A DNA stretch of 64,000 nt from Nocardioides hwasunensis (GCF_014779665.1 NZ_JACXYY010000008.1:186001-250000), one strand, 5' to 3'; numbered from the stretch's first letter, positions 43,020 through 51,861 are shown. Made by a program: numbers and translations. The notes: generated by a model not told the origin, from the letters alone.

Positions 43020-45073
43020 CGCACCCCCTCTATCCCCACCTCCTCGAGCCGCTGACGCTCGGCGCGGGCGACGACGCGCTGACGCTGCGCAACCGTGTGG
43101 TGATGGGCTCGATGCACACCGGGCTCGAGGACCACCCGTGGGACATCGACCGGCTCGCGGCCTTCTTCGAGGAGCGGGCGCGCGGCGGCGTCGGCCTGAT
43201 CATCACCGGCGGCTACGCACCCACCAAGCGCGGCTGGCTCAAGCCGTTCGCCAGCGAGATGACCCACCGCCTCCACGCGATGCGCCACGAGCGGATCACC
43301 GGTGCGGTGCACGACGCCGGCGGCGCGATCGCGCTGCAGGTGCTCCACGCCGGCCGCTACGGCTACCACCCGCTCTCGCAGAGCGCGTCCGACAAGAAGT
43401 CGCCCATCACGCCCTTCAAGCCAAGCGCGATGTCGAGCAAGGAGGTCGACCACACCGCGACCGCCTTCGCGAAGAGCGTCGCCCTGGCCCGCAAGGCCGG
43501 CTACGACGCGGTCGAGATCATGGGCTCCGAGGGCTACCTCATCAACCAGTTCCTCGCCGCTCGCACCAACGACCGCGACGACCAGTGGGGCGGCTCGGCG
43601 TCTCGCCGGATGCACTTCGCCGTCGAGGTCGTACGACGCTCGCGCGAGCTGGTCGGCGACGACTTCCCGATCGTCTACCGAATCTCGCTGCTCGACCTGG
43701 TCGAGGGCGGCCAGACGTGGGAGGAGACGGCCGAGCTCGCGCTGCACCTGCAGGCGGCCGGCGTGACCGTCTTCAACACCGGCATCGGCTGGCACGAGGC
43801 CCGCGTCCCGACGATCATCACGCAGGTCCCGCGCGGCGCGTGGCGGTCGCACACCGCCCGACTCAAGCAGGTCGTCGACGTCCCGGTCTGCGCGTCGAAC
43901 CGGATCAACACCCCCGAGCTCGCCGAGGACATCCTGGCCGCCGGCGAGGCCGACCTCGTGTCGATGGCCCGTCCGCTGCTGGCCGACCCGGCCTTCGTCG
44001 CCAAGGCGATGGACGAGCGCGCCGACGAGATCAACACCTGCATCGCCTGCAACCAGGCCTGCCTCGACCACGTCTTCAGCAACGACCGCGCCTCCTGCCT
44101 GGTCAACCCGCGCGCCTGCCACGAGACCGAGCTCATGCTCATGCCCACCCTCCGCAAGCAGACCGTCGCGGTCGTCGGCGCCGGTCCGGCCGGCCTGGCC
44201 GCGGCCACGAGCGCCGCCGAGCGTGGCTTCGCGGTCACCCTCCTCGAGAGGTCACCGTCGCTCGGCGGCCAGTTCCGTCTCGCGATGGCGGTGCCCGGCA
44301 AGGAGGACTTCGCCGAGACGCTGCGCTACTTCACCCGCCGCCTCGACGTCCTCGGCGTCGACGTACGCCTCGGGGTGGAGGCCACCCCCGACGACCTCGC
44401 CGGCTTCGACCACGTCGTCGTCGCGACCGGGGTCGAACCCCGGATGCCCGACATCCCCGGCATCGACCACGGGTCCGTGGCGTCGTACGCCGACGTGCTG
44501 AGCGGCGCCGTCGTGCCCGGGAAGCGGGTGGCGGTGATCGGCGCGGGCGGCATCGGCGTGGACGTGAGCGTCTTCCTCACCCACGAGCCCGAGGACCTCG
44601 AGGACTGGATGGCCCACTGGGGCGTCGGCGACCCGGCGCTCCACGAGGGCGGGCTGGTCGAGAAGAAGCCGCGCACGCCGACCCGCGAGGTCACGCTCGT
44701 TCAGCGCAAGACCACGCCCATCGGCATCGGTCTCGGCAAGACGTCGGGCTGGGCGCACCGGGCGGTGCTCAAGCAGTCGCACGTGACCCAGGTCAGCGGC
44801 GCGACCTACGACCGGATCTCCGACGAGGGTCTGCACGTCACCGTCGACGGCGTGGCCCGGGTGATCGAGGCCGACACCATCGTGGTCTGCGCCGGCCAGG
44901 ACTCCGTGCGCGGACTGTACGACGACCTCACCTCCCCGCCGGTCGAGCAGGGCGAGGGACGAGCACGTGTCGAGACCAGGGGCCTCCACCTGATCGGCGG
45001 AGCCGACGTCGCCGCCGAGCTCGACGCGAAGCGGGCGATCAAGCAGGGCACCGAGGTCGTGGCCGGGCTCTGA
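43016..45073 (+). CDS. NADH:flavin oxidoreductase, 2,4-dienoyl-CoA reductase (FadH)-like
   Basis: A 685-residue flavo-iron-sulfur enzyme. An OYE-like FMN barrel fills residues 1-330 (NRVVMGSMHTGLED at the start, LQVLHAGRYGYH, YDAVEIMGSEGYLINQFLA), then CIACNQACLDHVFSNDRASC holds the four cysteines of a 4Fe-4S cluster (spacing x2, x3, x11), followed by an FAD/NAD domain with VAVVGAGPAGLAAATSAAER and VAVIGAGGIGVDVSVFL. This layout equals FadH and trimethylamine dehydrogenase relatives. The substrate may be a dienoyl-CoA but is not proven; PadR coupling suggests a xenobiotic or phenolic inducer. Confidence 0.9.
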   Translation: MTHPLYPHLLEPLTLGAGDDALTLRNRVVMGSMHTGLEDHPWDIDRLAAFFEERARGGVGLIITGGYAPTKRGWLKPFASEMTHRLHAMRHERITGAVHDAGGAIALQVLHAGRYGYHPLSQSASDKKSPITPFKPSAMSSKEVDHTATAFAKSVALARKAGYDAVEIMGSEGYLINQFLAARTNDRDDQWGGSASRRMHFAVEVVRRSRELVGDDFPIVYRISLLDLVEGGQTWEETAELALHLQAAGVTVFNTGIGWHEARVPTIITQVPRGAWRSHTARLKQVVDVPVCASNRINTPELAEDILAAGEADLVSMARPLLADPAFVAKAMDERADEINTCIACNQACLDHVFSNDRASCLVNPRACHETELMLMPTLRKQTVAVVGAGPAGLAAATSAAERGFAVTLLERSPSLGGQFRLAMAVPGKEDFAETLRYFTRRLDVLGVDVRLGVEATPDDLAGFDHVVVATGVEPRMPDIPGIDHGSVASYADVLSGAVVPGKRVAVIGAGGIGVDVSVFLTHEPEDLEDWMAHWGVGDPALHEGGLVEKKPRTPTREVTLVQRKTTPIGIGLGKTSGWAHRAVLKQSHVTQVSGATYDRISDEGLHVTVDGVARVIEADTIVVCAGQDSVRGLYDDLTSPPVEQGEGRARVETRGLHLIGGADVAAELDAKRAIKQGTEVVAGL

Positions 45074-45086
45074 GGTCCTCCCTCCC

Positions 45087-45313
45087 GACACGTGTCCGAG
45101 TTCTCGCCCCCGATCCGGGGCTGGAGGGGCAACTTCTCGGACACGTGTCCCCCGGCCGACCCCGACCCCACACGTGTCCGAGTTCTCGCCCCCGATCAGC
45201 CCCTCGGAGGGCCACTTCTCGGACACGTGTCCCCGGCCGACCCCGACCCCACACGTGTCCGAGTTCTCGCCCAAGATCAGCCCTTCCGAGGGCGACATCT
45301 CGGACACGTGTCC
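45087..45313. repeat. Tandem array of three hairpin units with ACACGTGTCC ends
   Basis: Units at 45087-45150, 45170-45232 and 45251-45313 (period 82 then 81 bp). Each begins ACACGTGTCCGAGTTCTCG and ends CTCGGACACGTGTCC, so the ends are inverted repeats of about 13 bp, with ACACGTGT itself palindromic. Spacers of 18-19 bp contain CCGGCCGACCCCGACCCC. The middle part of each unit differs more. It starts 14 bp after the reductase stop. Confidence 0.85.
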
Positions 45314-45350
45314 CGCCCAAGACCGCCGCGCGCTCGCGGCCTGACAGATG

Positions 45351-45512
45351 TCACGCCGGAGTCGTGACGACCGTTCCGTGTGACCGTGGCCGGGCGGGAG
45401 GAGCGGAGCCGAACGACTTGGTCACGCCCTCGAGGCGGACGGCGGGCACCTGTCCGGCCTTCGGGCCCGAGGGTCCGGGTGGGTCGGTGTGCGGGAGCTG
45501 GGAGGTGGTCAT
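45351..45512 (-). pseudogene. Remnant of an ABC transporter ATP-binding protein (N-terminus)
   Basis: On the minus strand an open frame from the ATG at 45512 reads MTTSQLPHTDPPGPSGPK, then VPAVRLEGVTKSFGS, the usual first strand of an ABC ATPase. The match ends right after KSFG, where it runs into APPARPRSHGT and a stop at 45351. There is no Walker A or any later motif. The rest seems to be deleted. Its ATG overlaps the ATG of the kinase remnant head to head, so the junction is not an intact promoter. Confidence 0.6.
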
Positions 45513-46146
45513 GCTTGCCACGGGGCTGCGCGCGGTGATCAGCCGCAACGTCGACCTGCTCGTCGCCTACGAGGAGAACGCCCGCCTGGCCGTCGACAAC
45601 GAGCGCACCCGCTTCGCCCGCGACCTGCACGACATCCTCGGTCACTCGCTGACCGTCATCACCGTCGAGGCCGAGCTCGCCCAGAAGCTCCTGCGCGTCG
45701 ACCCCGACCGGGCGGAGGCCGAGCTCGCCGACCTCGAGCGGCTCAGCCGCGATGCACTGTTCGACGTACGACGGGCGGTCGAGGGCTACCGCGACATCAC
45801 CCTGCCCGGCGAGCTGGTCCGGGCCCGCGCGGCCTTGGAGGCGGCCGAGATCGAGCCGACGCTCCCCCACTCCACCGAGGAGGTACCCAGCGACCTGCGC
45901 GAGCTCTTCGCGTGGACCGTGCGCGAGGGGGTGACCAACGTGATCCGCCACTCCGGCGCCCACCACTGCGAGGTCCGGCTCACGGCCGGCAGCGCGGAGG
46001 TCCGCGACGACGGGCGCGCCGAGCTCGGGCCCACCGGGCACGGCAACGGACTGGCCGGGCTCCGCGAGCGTGCCGCGGCGGTCGGCGCGAAGGTGGTCAC
46101 CCAGGAGCTGCGCCCGGGGTTCTCGCTCCGCGTGGTCCGAGGGTGA
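45511..46146 (+). CDS. Truncated DesK-type sensor histidine kinase
   Basis: A 211-residue protein with the catalytic core only. The HisKA_3 motif is RFARDLHDILGHSLTVITVE with His40, then the ATPase domain with REGVTNVIRHSGA (N box), EVRDDG and GHGNGLAGLRERAAAVGA (G box). The usual N-terminal membrane region of four to six helices is missing. No response-regulator gene follows. The conserved parts look intact, so the protein could be a soluble kinase, but together with the adjoining ABC fragment and repeat array it more likely is the leftover of a larger ABC/two-component locus. Confidence 0.75.
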   Translation: MLATGLRAVISRNVDLLVAYEENARLAVDNERTRFARDLHDILGHSLTVITVEAELAQKLLRVDPDRAEAELADLERLSRDALFDVRRAVEGYRDITLPGELVRARAALEAAEIEPTLPHSTEEVPSDLRELFAWTVREGVTNVIRHSGAHHCEVRLTAGSAEVRDDGRAELGPTGHGNGLAGLRERAAAVGAKVVTQELRPGFSLRVVRG

Positions 46147-46229
46147 TCGGGCCCGCGGTGTCGAGAACCCGGAGTCTGCTCCGTCCCCGGACCGTAGGAC
46201 GAACCCACCACGCTGGAGGATGAGATCGC

Positions 46230-46670
46230 ATGGGACACATCAAGCGCTTCGACCACGTCGGCGTCACCGTCCGTGACCTGGACCGGGTGACGGACTTCCT
46301 CGTGAAGCTCGGCCTGGAGATCGAGGGCCGGACGTTCGTCGAGGGCGACTTCATCGACACCGTGATCGGCATCCCGGGCTCGAGGACCGAGATCGTCATG
46401 CTCACCAGCCCCGGCGGGGGGAGCTCGGTCGAGCTCTCCAGCTTCGTGCGCCCCGACGCGGTCGAGGGATCGCCGGACGCGGAGGCCAACGAGCTCGGGT
46501 TGCGCAGCCTCGGCTTCGAGGTCGCCGACCTGCAGTCCGCCGTCGACGCGGCGGCCGAGGACGGCTACGGGCTGGTCGGCGGCATCGGCGAGCACGAGGG
46601 CGTGTGGAGGATGGCGTACGTCCGCGGCCCGGAGGGGATCCTCGCCGCCCTGGCCGAGCGGATCGGCTGA
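46230..46670 (+). CDS. VOC-family protein
   Basis: A 146-residue VOC-fold protein: IKRFDHVGVTVRDLDRVTDF at the start (metal His in DHVGV), SRTEIVMLTSP in the middle and WRMAYVRGPEGILAALAERIG at the end, near the GPEG closing pattern of glyoxalase I-type members with a Glu. GGAGG lies 10 bases before the ATG at 46230. It stands alone after the kinase remnant. The substrate is unknown. Confidence 0.85.
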   Translation: MGHIKRFDHVGVTVRDLDRVTDFLVKLGLEIEGRTFVEGDFIDTVIGIPGSRTEIVMLTSPGGGSSVELSSFVRPDAVEGSPDAEANELGLRSLGFEVADLQSAVDAAAEDGYGLVGGIGEHEGVWRMAYVRGPEGILAALAERIG

Positions 46671-46711
46671 TCCGGTGGACGTCCACCCCGTGGGGGGAAG
46701 TCCACCGGGGC

Positions 46712-46837
46712 TCAGGGCAGGGGGTCGGGCTCCGTCGACGGCGGCTGCGGCTCGGTCGGGATCGGCTCCGGGCCGCCCGGGTCACCGGGCGGGACGATCT
46801 CGGGCTCGGGCAGGGGCTCGTTCGGGTTGGTGGTCAT
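46712..46837 (-). CDS. Small proline/glutamate-rich protein (41 residues)
   Basis: The 41-residue reading frame MTTNPNEPLPEPEIVPPGDP, continuing with many Pro and Glu, starts at 46837 with AGGAAG about 5 bases upstream. There is no hydrophobic segment. The clean reading frame, ribosome-binding site and biased composition suggest a real small acidic protein, unstructured by sequence. The function is unknown. It is divergent from the VOC gene direction and 106 bp from the MFS gene. Confidence 0.55.
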   Translation of the reverse strand: MTTNPNEPLPEPEIVPPGDPGGPEPIPTEPQPPSTEPDPLP

Positions 46838-46943
46838 GGACTCTTCCTACGCCGCGCCCGCCGGGCTCTCCACACCCCGTGGGGTTGCGTCCCGGCGGCG
46901 GCCGCCGACCGTGGGATGGTCGGCGGCCGTCGTCGGAGGTTCC

Positions 46944-48269
46944 TCAGATGGTCTCGGTCTGGACCGCCGGGCTGTCGTCGGAGGCCGGCTTGACCCAGAT
47001 CAGCAGCACGATCGCGAGCGACATGCACACCGCCGGGAAGATCAGGCTGAAGATCACGTCGCCGGCGACCGAGGTCTTGCCGATCACGAAGGGCCCGAAG
47101 AAGCCACCGGCCGCCGCGATCGCGTTGATGGTGGCCAGGCCGACCGCCGTCTGCGAGCGCGACAGCGCCTCGGACGCGAGCGCCCAGAACGGCCCCAGGT
47201 AGGAGAACACGCCGATCGCGAGCAGGCACAGGCCCACGATCCCGATGGCGGGCGTCTCGCGGAAGACCATCGTGATCACCAGGCCGAGCACCGCGACGGC
47301 GAGGGTGGCCATCACGATCGGCTTGCGGCTGCCCGCCAGGTCGGAGTAGCGCGCGACGAGGAGCATCGCGATCGCGCCGCAGACGTAGGGGATCGCCCCG
47401 ACCAGCCCGATGTCGGTCGGTGAGTAGGACGGGTTGAGCTGGGCGACGACCTGTGGCAGGAAGAACGTCATGCCGTAGAGGCCGACGGCGTAGAGCAGGT
47501 TGATGAAGGCCAGGTAGAGGATGCGCGGGTTCTTCACCGCGTCGAGCGAGATCTCCATCTCGCCGTCGTCCTCGGCCTGGTACTCGCGGGAGATGTCACC
47601 CTCGAGCGCCGCGGCCTCGTCGGTGGTCAGCCAGCGCGCCTTGCTGGGCCGGTCGGCGAGGTAGAGGAGCACCCACACGCCGAGCAGCACCGGGGGTGCG
47701 CCCTGGAGGATGAAGACCCACTGCCACGACTCCAGGCCGAACCACTCGACGTGGTCGAGGATCAGGCCGGCGGTCACCGAGCCCACGAGCAGCGCGACCG
47801 GCTGGGCCAGCGAGAAGCCGGCGATGCCGCGGCTGCGGTCCTGGGTCACGAACCAGTAGGTCATGAACAGCAGCAGGCCCGGGAACAGACCGGCCTCGGC
47901 GATGCCGAGCGCGATGCGCGCGATGTAGAGCTGGGTCGTGTTCTGCACGAACCCGGTCGCCATCGTGACCAGGCCCCAGGTGATGGCGATGCGCGCGAGC
48001 CAGATCCGGGCGCCCACCTTCTTCATGATGATGTTCGAGGGGACCTCGAGGACGGTGTAGGCGACGAAGAAGATCGCCGCGACCGTGCCGTAGGTGGCCA
48101 GGTCGATGCCGAGGCTCTCCGACATGGTCAGCTGCGCGTAGCCGATGGCCGCGCGGTCCATGTAGTTGAACGCGTAGAGCAGGAACGCGACGGGCAGGAT
48201 GTTGCGCTTGACCTTGGCCAGGACGCTCGCCCGGTCGACGGTCGGTCCCGTGTGGTCGGTGGTGGTCAT
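46944..48269 (-). CDS. MFS transporter, anion:cation symporter type
   Basis: A 441-residue 12-helix transporter. The start VKRNILPVAFLLYAFNYMDRAAIGYAQL is typical of the ACS subfamily (phthalate/tartrate/4-hydroxyphenylacetate importers), and IARIALGIAEAGLFPGLLLFMTYWF is the helix-4 signature. The middle loop is hydrophilic (TTDEAAALEGDISREYQAED). GGGAGAG lies 5-11 bases before the ATG. It is the last gene of an IclR-controlled minus-strand cluster and probably imports an organic acid for the oxidoreductases encoded upstream. Confidence 0.9.
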   Translation of the reverse strand: MTTTDHTGPTVDRASVLAKVKRNILPVAFLLYAFNYMDRAAIGYAQLTMSESLGIDLATYGTVAAIFFVAYTVLEVPSNIIMKKVGARIWLARIAITWGLVTMATGFVQNTTQLYIARIALGIAEAGLFPGLLLFMTYWFVTQDRSRGIAGFSLAQPVALLVGSVTAGLILDHVEWFGLESWQWVFILQGAPPVLLGVWVLLYLADRPSKARWLTTDEAAALEGDISREYQAEDDGEMEISLDAVKNPRILYLAFINLLYAVGLYGMTFFLPQVVAQLNPSYSPTDIGLVGAIPYVCGAIAMLLVARYSDLAGSRKPIVMATLAVAVLGLVITMVFRETPAIGIVGLCLLAIGVFSYLGPFWALASEALSRSQTAVGLATINAIAAAGGFFGPFVIGKTSVAGDVIFSLIFPAVCMSLAIVLLIWVKPASDDSPAVQTETI

Positions 48270-48324
48270 GTCTCTCCCAGTGAGATCCAGTATGAGGCGG
48301 GGTGAGGTGCCTGTCCCGCGCGGG

Positions 48325-49746
48325 TCAGGCGGTCGCGCCCGCTGCTGCGGACTGACCGGCGAGCCGGCCCATGGTGACGGCGTTGGCGATGGCGTTCCCG
48401 CCACCGACGTAGCGGTTCCCGAGCACGCCGCCGCCGGCCTCGCCGGCGGCGTGGAGACCCGGGATCGGCCGGGCCCTGCTGTCCAGGACCGACGCTCGTA
48501 CGTCGATCTCCAGACCCGCGTGCGTGCACACCAGCTCGGCCGGGAGCACGCGCGTGGCGTAGAACGGCGGGGACGCGATCTCCGCGAGGGGCGCCGTCGC
48601 CCCCTTGGCTGCCAGCGTCTGGTCGCGCTGGAAGTCGATGTCGCTGCCCTGCGGCAGCTGCTGGTTCCACCGGGACACGGTGGCGAGGAGGTGGTCGGCG
48701 GGCACGTCGATCTCTGCGGCGAGGTCCTCGACCGAGTCCGCCCGGCGGACCGCTCCGCCGGCGACGAGGTCGGTGACGCGGTCGGCCTCCCAGTCGGCGT
48801 AGCCGGCCGGGAGCGCGAGCCGGGCCGCCTCGTCGAAGACCATCCACGCCGGCCCGCCCTGGGCCTCGATCAGTCCGCCGCTCACCGCGTAGGAGGCGTC
48901 CTCGTCCATGAACCGGCGCCCGCGGCTGTTGACGTGGACGCGGGAGACGGGTGGGAACCCCGCCTGCCAGTGGTGGTGGCGGACGAACTCGGCCGTCGGG
49001 AGCATCAGGCCCCACCCCGCGCCGGCGACGGAGGCGTCGACCTGCTCGCCGAACCCGATGTGGTCGCCGCGGGAGCCGGGTGCCGCCACGACGAACAGCG
49101 AGTCGCCGGCCGCGAGGGCGTCGGGGAAGAACCGCTTCACGAGCGCGTCGTCCTGGGCGAGCCCGCCGGAGGCGACGACCACGCCTCCGGCGTGGAGCTC
49201 GACGCCGTCGGCGACCACGCCGCTCACCCGACCGTCCTCGACGAGGAGCCGCTCGACGCGCGTGTGGAGCGCGACCTCGACCCCCGCGGCCCGGCGGGCC
49301 CGGTCGAGGACCTGCACCAGCCCGTAGCCCTGGTCCTTGGGCACGTGGGCGCGCCAGACGTCCTCGACGCCGGCCCGGCACAGGCCGGGGGTGTGCGCGT
49401 TGCCCGACAGCTGCGCCGGCACCTCGAGGCCGAGCCCGAGCAGCCACTCCAGGGTGGGCCCGGACAGCTCGCAGAACCGGCGTACGAGACCGGGCTTGAG
49501 CAGCCACTGGTTGAGGTCCATGTAGTGCTGGAAGAAGCGGTCGACGCTGTCGTCGACGCCCAGCTCCTTCTGCACGCTCGTGCCGGCGGCGGTGAACATG
49601 CCCGCCGACAGCTGCGTGGAGCCACCCAGCTCGCCCTCGGCCTCGAAGAGGATCACCGATGCGCCGCGCTCTGCGGCGGAGACCGCGGCGGCCAGGCCGG
49701 CCCCACCGCCTCCGATCACGATGACGTCGAAGTCGTGGTCGCTCAC
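48325..49746 (-). CDS. FAD-dependent oxidoreductase (fumarate reductase/3-ketosteroid dehydrogenase type)
   Basis: A 473-residue flavoprotein. The FAD motif is DVIVIGGGGAGLAAAVSAAER at residues 7-26, with GELGGSTQLSAGMF (the GGS region), VNSRGRRFMDEDASYAVSGG in the capping domain and HAAGEAGGGVLGNRYVGGGNAIANA near the end. This is the FRD/SDH flavoprotein family, which also holds delta-1 ketosteroid dehydrogenases. The GTG at 49746 overlaps the SDR stop (GTGA). It likely dehydrogenates the imported compound. Confidence 0.88.
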   Translation of the reverse strand: MSDHDFDVIVIGGGGAGLAAAVSAAERGASVILFEAEGELGGSTQLSAGMFTAAGTSVQKELGVDDSVDRFFQHYMDLNQWLLKPGLVRRFCELSGPTLEWLLGLGLEVPAQLSGNAHTPGLCRAGVEDVWRAHVPKDQGYGLVQVLDRARRAAGVEVALHTRVERLLVEDGRVSGVVADGVELHAGGVVVASGGLAQDDALVKRFFPDALAAGDSLFVVAAPGSRGDHIGFGEQVDASVAGAGWGLMLPTAEFVRHHHWQAGFPPVSRVHVNSRGRRFMDEDASYAVSGGLIEAQGGPAWMVFDEAARLALPAGYADWEADRVTDLVAGGAVRRADSVEDLAAEIDVPADHLLATVSRWNQQLPQGSDIDFQRDQTLAAKGATAPLAEIASPPFYATRVLPAELVCTHAGLEIDVRASVLDSRARPIPGLHAAGEAGGGVLGNRYVGGGNAIANAVTMGRLAGQSAAAGATA

Positions 49747-50525
49747 AGGGAGCCCTCCATCTCGTCGAGGATGCGGTGATAGGTGCCGTTGGAGACCAGG
49801 CCTCCGTCGACGGTGAGCTCGGCTCCCGTCATGTACGACGAGCCGTCGCCGAGCAGGAAGGAGACGACGGCGGTGACCTCGTCGGGGCGCCCGGTCCGAC
49901 CGGCCGGGATGCTGGCGACCGCGCTGTCGACGAAGCCGTCGGACCCGCTGAGCAGCGGCGTCGCGACGAGCCCGGGGTGCACCGAGTTGACCCGGATGCC
50001 CCACGCGGCGAGCTCGCCCGCCGCCGACTTGGTGAGCCCGCGCAGCGCCCACTTCGAGGTCGAGTAGGAGGGCGAGAAGTAGCCGATCTGGCCGGCGATC
50101 GAGCTGATGTTGACGATGGAGCCGCCGCCTGAGTCGCGCATCAGCGGGGCGCACGCCTGGGTGCCGTGGAAGGGGCCGTCGACGTTGATCGCCATGACCT
50201 GGCGCCAGACCTCGGGCGTGGTGTCCATGAAGCGCAGCCGGCGCGAGATCCCGGCGTTGTTGACCAGTCCGTGGAGGCCGCCGTGCGTCTCCCCGACCGC
50301 GGCCACGACGTCGTCCCACTGCGCCCGGTCCACCACGTCGAGGCGGTGCGAGGTCGCGACACCGCCCGCGGCACGGATCTCCTCGGCGACGGGCTCGGCG
50401 TCGACGACGTCGGCCAGTGCGACGCGCCAACCCGCCCCCGCCAGTGCGCGGGCGTGGCCCGCGCCCATCCCGCCCGCGGCACCGGTGACCAGGACCACGC
50501 GCCCCGGGTGCACCTGGTCAGACAT
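49743..50525 (-). CDS. SDR-family oxidoreductase
   Basis: A 260-residue short-chain dehydrogenase. The cofactor motif is VLVTGAAGGMGAGHARALAG, the structural NNAG motif NNAGISRRLRF, and the catalytic Ser-Tyr-Lys lie in NISSIAGQIGYFSPSYSTSK. Asp in LADVVDAE suggests NAD(H). The start overlaps the second SDR gene by 8 bp. It is part of the IclR-controlled cluster. Confidence 0.9.
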   Translation of the reverse strand: MSDQVHPGRVVLVTGAAGGMGAGHARALAGAGWRVALADVVDAEPVAEEIRAAGGVATSHRLDVVDRAQWDDVVAAVGETHGGLHGLVNNAGISRRLRFMDTTPEVWRQVMAINVDGPFHGTQACAPLMRDSGGGSIVNISSIAGQIGYFSPSYSTSKWALRGLTKSAAGELAAWGIRVNSVHPGLVATPLLSGSDGFVDSAVASIPAGRTGRPDEVTAVVSFLLGDGSSYMTGAELTVDGGLVSNGTYHRILDEMEGSL

Positions 50526-51348
50526 GGCGCGACCCGCCGTCGACGGCCAGGATGTGGCCCGTCACGTAGCGCGCGCTGTCACTGGCCAGGAACAGCATCG
50601 GTCCCACGATCTCCTCGGGCGAGCCGAGCCGGTGCAGGGGGATGCTGTCGAGCGCCTTCGCCAGCGCCTGCGGGTCGTCCTGGACCCAGCGCGTCATCTC
50701 GGTGTCGACGAACCCCGGTGCGATCGCGTTGACCCGCACCCCCAGGTCGCCCAGCTCGACGGCGAGGCACTCGGTCAGGTGGGCGACGGCGGCCTTGGAG
50801 GAGCAGTACGCCGAGCGTCCCCGACGCACGCGCACCGCGGCGACCGAGGCCATGTTGATGATCGAGCCGCCCGGCTCCATCACCGACGCCGCCGCCTGGG
50901 CGCCGTAGAGCACGCCCTCGACGTTGATCGACAGCGTCGCCTGCATCTGCGACACGGGGACCTCGATGGCGGGGGCCTCGGGGAAGACACCCGCGTTGTT
51001 GATCCACAGGTCGAGGCGACCGAAGCGATCGCGCGCCAGCTCGGCGACCCGCTGCTGTGCCTCACGGTCACGGACGTCGACGCCCGTCGCGACGACGTCG
51101 CCCGCGCCGTCGACGCCCTCGTGCTCGCGAGTGATCGCCGAGGCGGCCTCGCCCATGAGCGACTCGTCGATGTCGGCGCCGACCACGTGGACACCCCGTC
51201 GGGCCAGGGCGGCGGAGAACCGGGCACCCATGCCGCGACCGGCGCCGGTCACCACGGCGACCTTGCCGCGCAGCTCGGGGTGGTCGACCTGCATCAGCGT
51301 GCCCTCGACACGTCCGGGGTGCTCGGAGGCGGGGATGGTGGCAGTCAT
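50518..51348 (-). CDS. SDR-family oxidoreductase
   Basis: A 276-residue short-chain dehydrogenase with VAVVTGAGRGMGARFSAALA, NNAGVFPEAP and NMASVAAVRVRRGRSAYCSSK as its cofactor and active-site regions. An N-terminal extension of about 27 residues (MTATIPASEHPGRVEG) precedes the fold. It is paired with the other SDR and a SnoaL-like protein, with 4-bp (ATGA) coupling to the latter. Both SDRs may act on neighbouring steps of the pathway. Confidence 0.9.
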   Translation of the reverse strand: MTATIPASEHPGRVEGTLMQVDHPELRGKVAVVTGAGRGMGARFSAALARRGVHVVGADIDESLMGEAASAITREHEGVDGAGDVVATGVDVRDREAQQRVAELARDRFGRLDLWINNAGVFPEAPAIEVPVSQMQATLSINVEGVLYGAQAAASVMEPGGSIINMASVAAVRVRRGRSAYCSSKAAVAHLTECLAVELGDLGVRVNAIAPGFVDTEMTRWVQDDPQALAKALDSIPLHRLGSPEEIVGPMLFLASDSARYVTGHILAVDGGSRHV

Positions 51349-51836
51349 GGTCGGGCTCCTGAAGTGCTCTCGGGGGTGCTGTCGGGGGTGCTGTCGGGGA
51401 CCGGTGGCACGTCGTCGCGGCGGACGTCGCGGCGCGCGAAGCGCCACCCGTCCGCCGAGGCGACGAGCTGGTCGGTCAGCGTGGTGAGCCGCACCAGGCG
51501 GCTCGGCTCGCCGGCCGGGGTGGCGACGATCTGCAGGTAGGCATGGGCGACGACGCTGCCCGGACGCGGGCCGGGCACCACGTCGACGTTCGTCACGACG
51601 TGTCGACTGGTGGTGCGAGTGGCCCGGGCGGTCTCGGCGTACTGCTCGACGAACGCGACCAGGGCGTCGGTGCCGACGACGGGCTGCGGGTAGGACGGGG
51701 AGGCGAACACGCCGTCGGTGGTGAAGGTCGCGGCCCACCCGGGACCGTCGAAGGAGTCGATGAGGCGGGCCTGGCGGGCGTAGGCGCGCAGCACCTGCAC
51801 GACCGTCAGGTCGTCGACCTCGCCGTGCTGCTCCAT
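51345..51836 (-). CDS. SnoaL/NTF2-like protein
   Basis: A 163-residue NTF2-fold protein: VVQVLRAYARQARLIDSFDGPGWAATFTTDGVF at the start is the usual SnoaL-like pattern, then RTTSRHVVTNVDVV and DGWRFARRDV. The C-terminal 20 residues are a short Pro-Ser-Thr repeat (VPDSTPDSTPESTSG). GGAGG lies 9 bases before the ATG at 51836. It is the first gene of the cluster and may be a cyclase or dehydratase. The IclR gene is divergent. Confidence 0.82.
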   Translation of the reverse strand: MEQHGEVDDLTVVQVLRAYARQARLIDSFDGPGWAATFTTDGVFASPSYPQPVVGTDALVAFVEQYAETARATRTTSRHVVTNVDVVPGPRPGSVVAHAYLQIVATPAGEPSRLVRLTTLTDQLVASADGWRFARRDVRRDDVPPVPDSTPDSTPESTSGARP

Positions 51837-51861
51837 GATCCCGGGCCTCCGATGTGCGTTA

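Noticed and set aside
45087..45313. CRISPR array
   Set aside because: Only three units, each internally palindromic, of about 64 bp with GC-rich constant linkers, not a short repeat with unique spacers; no cas genes.
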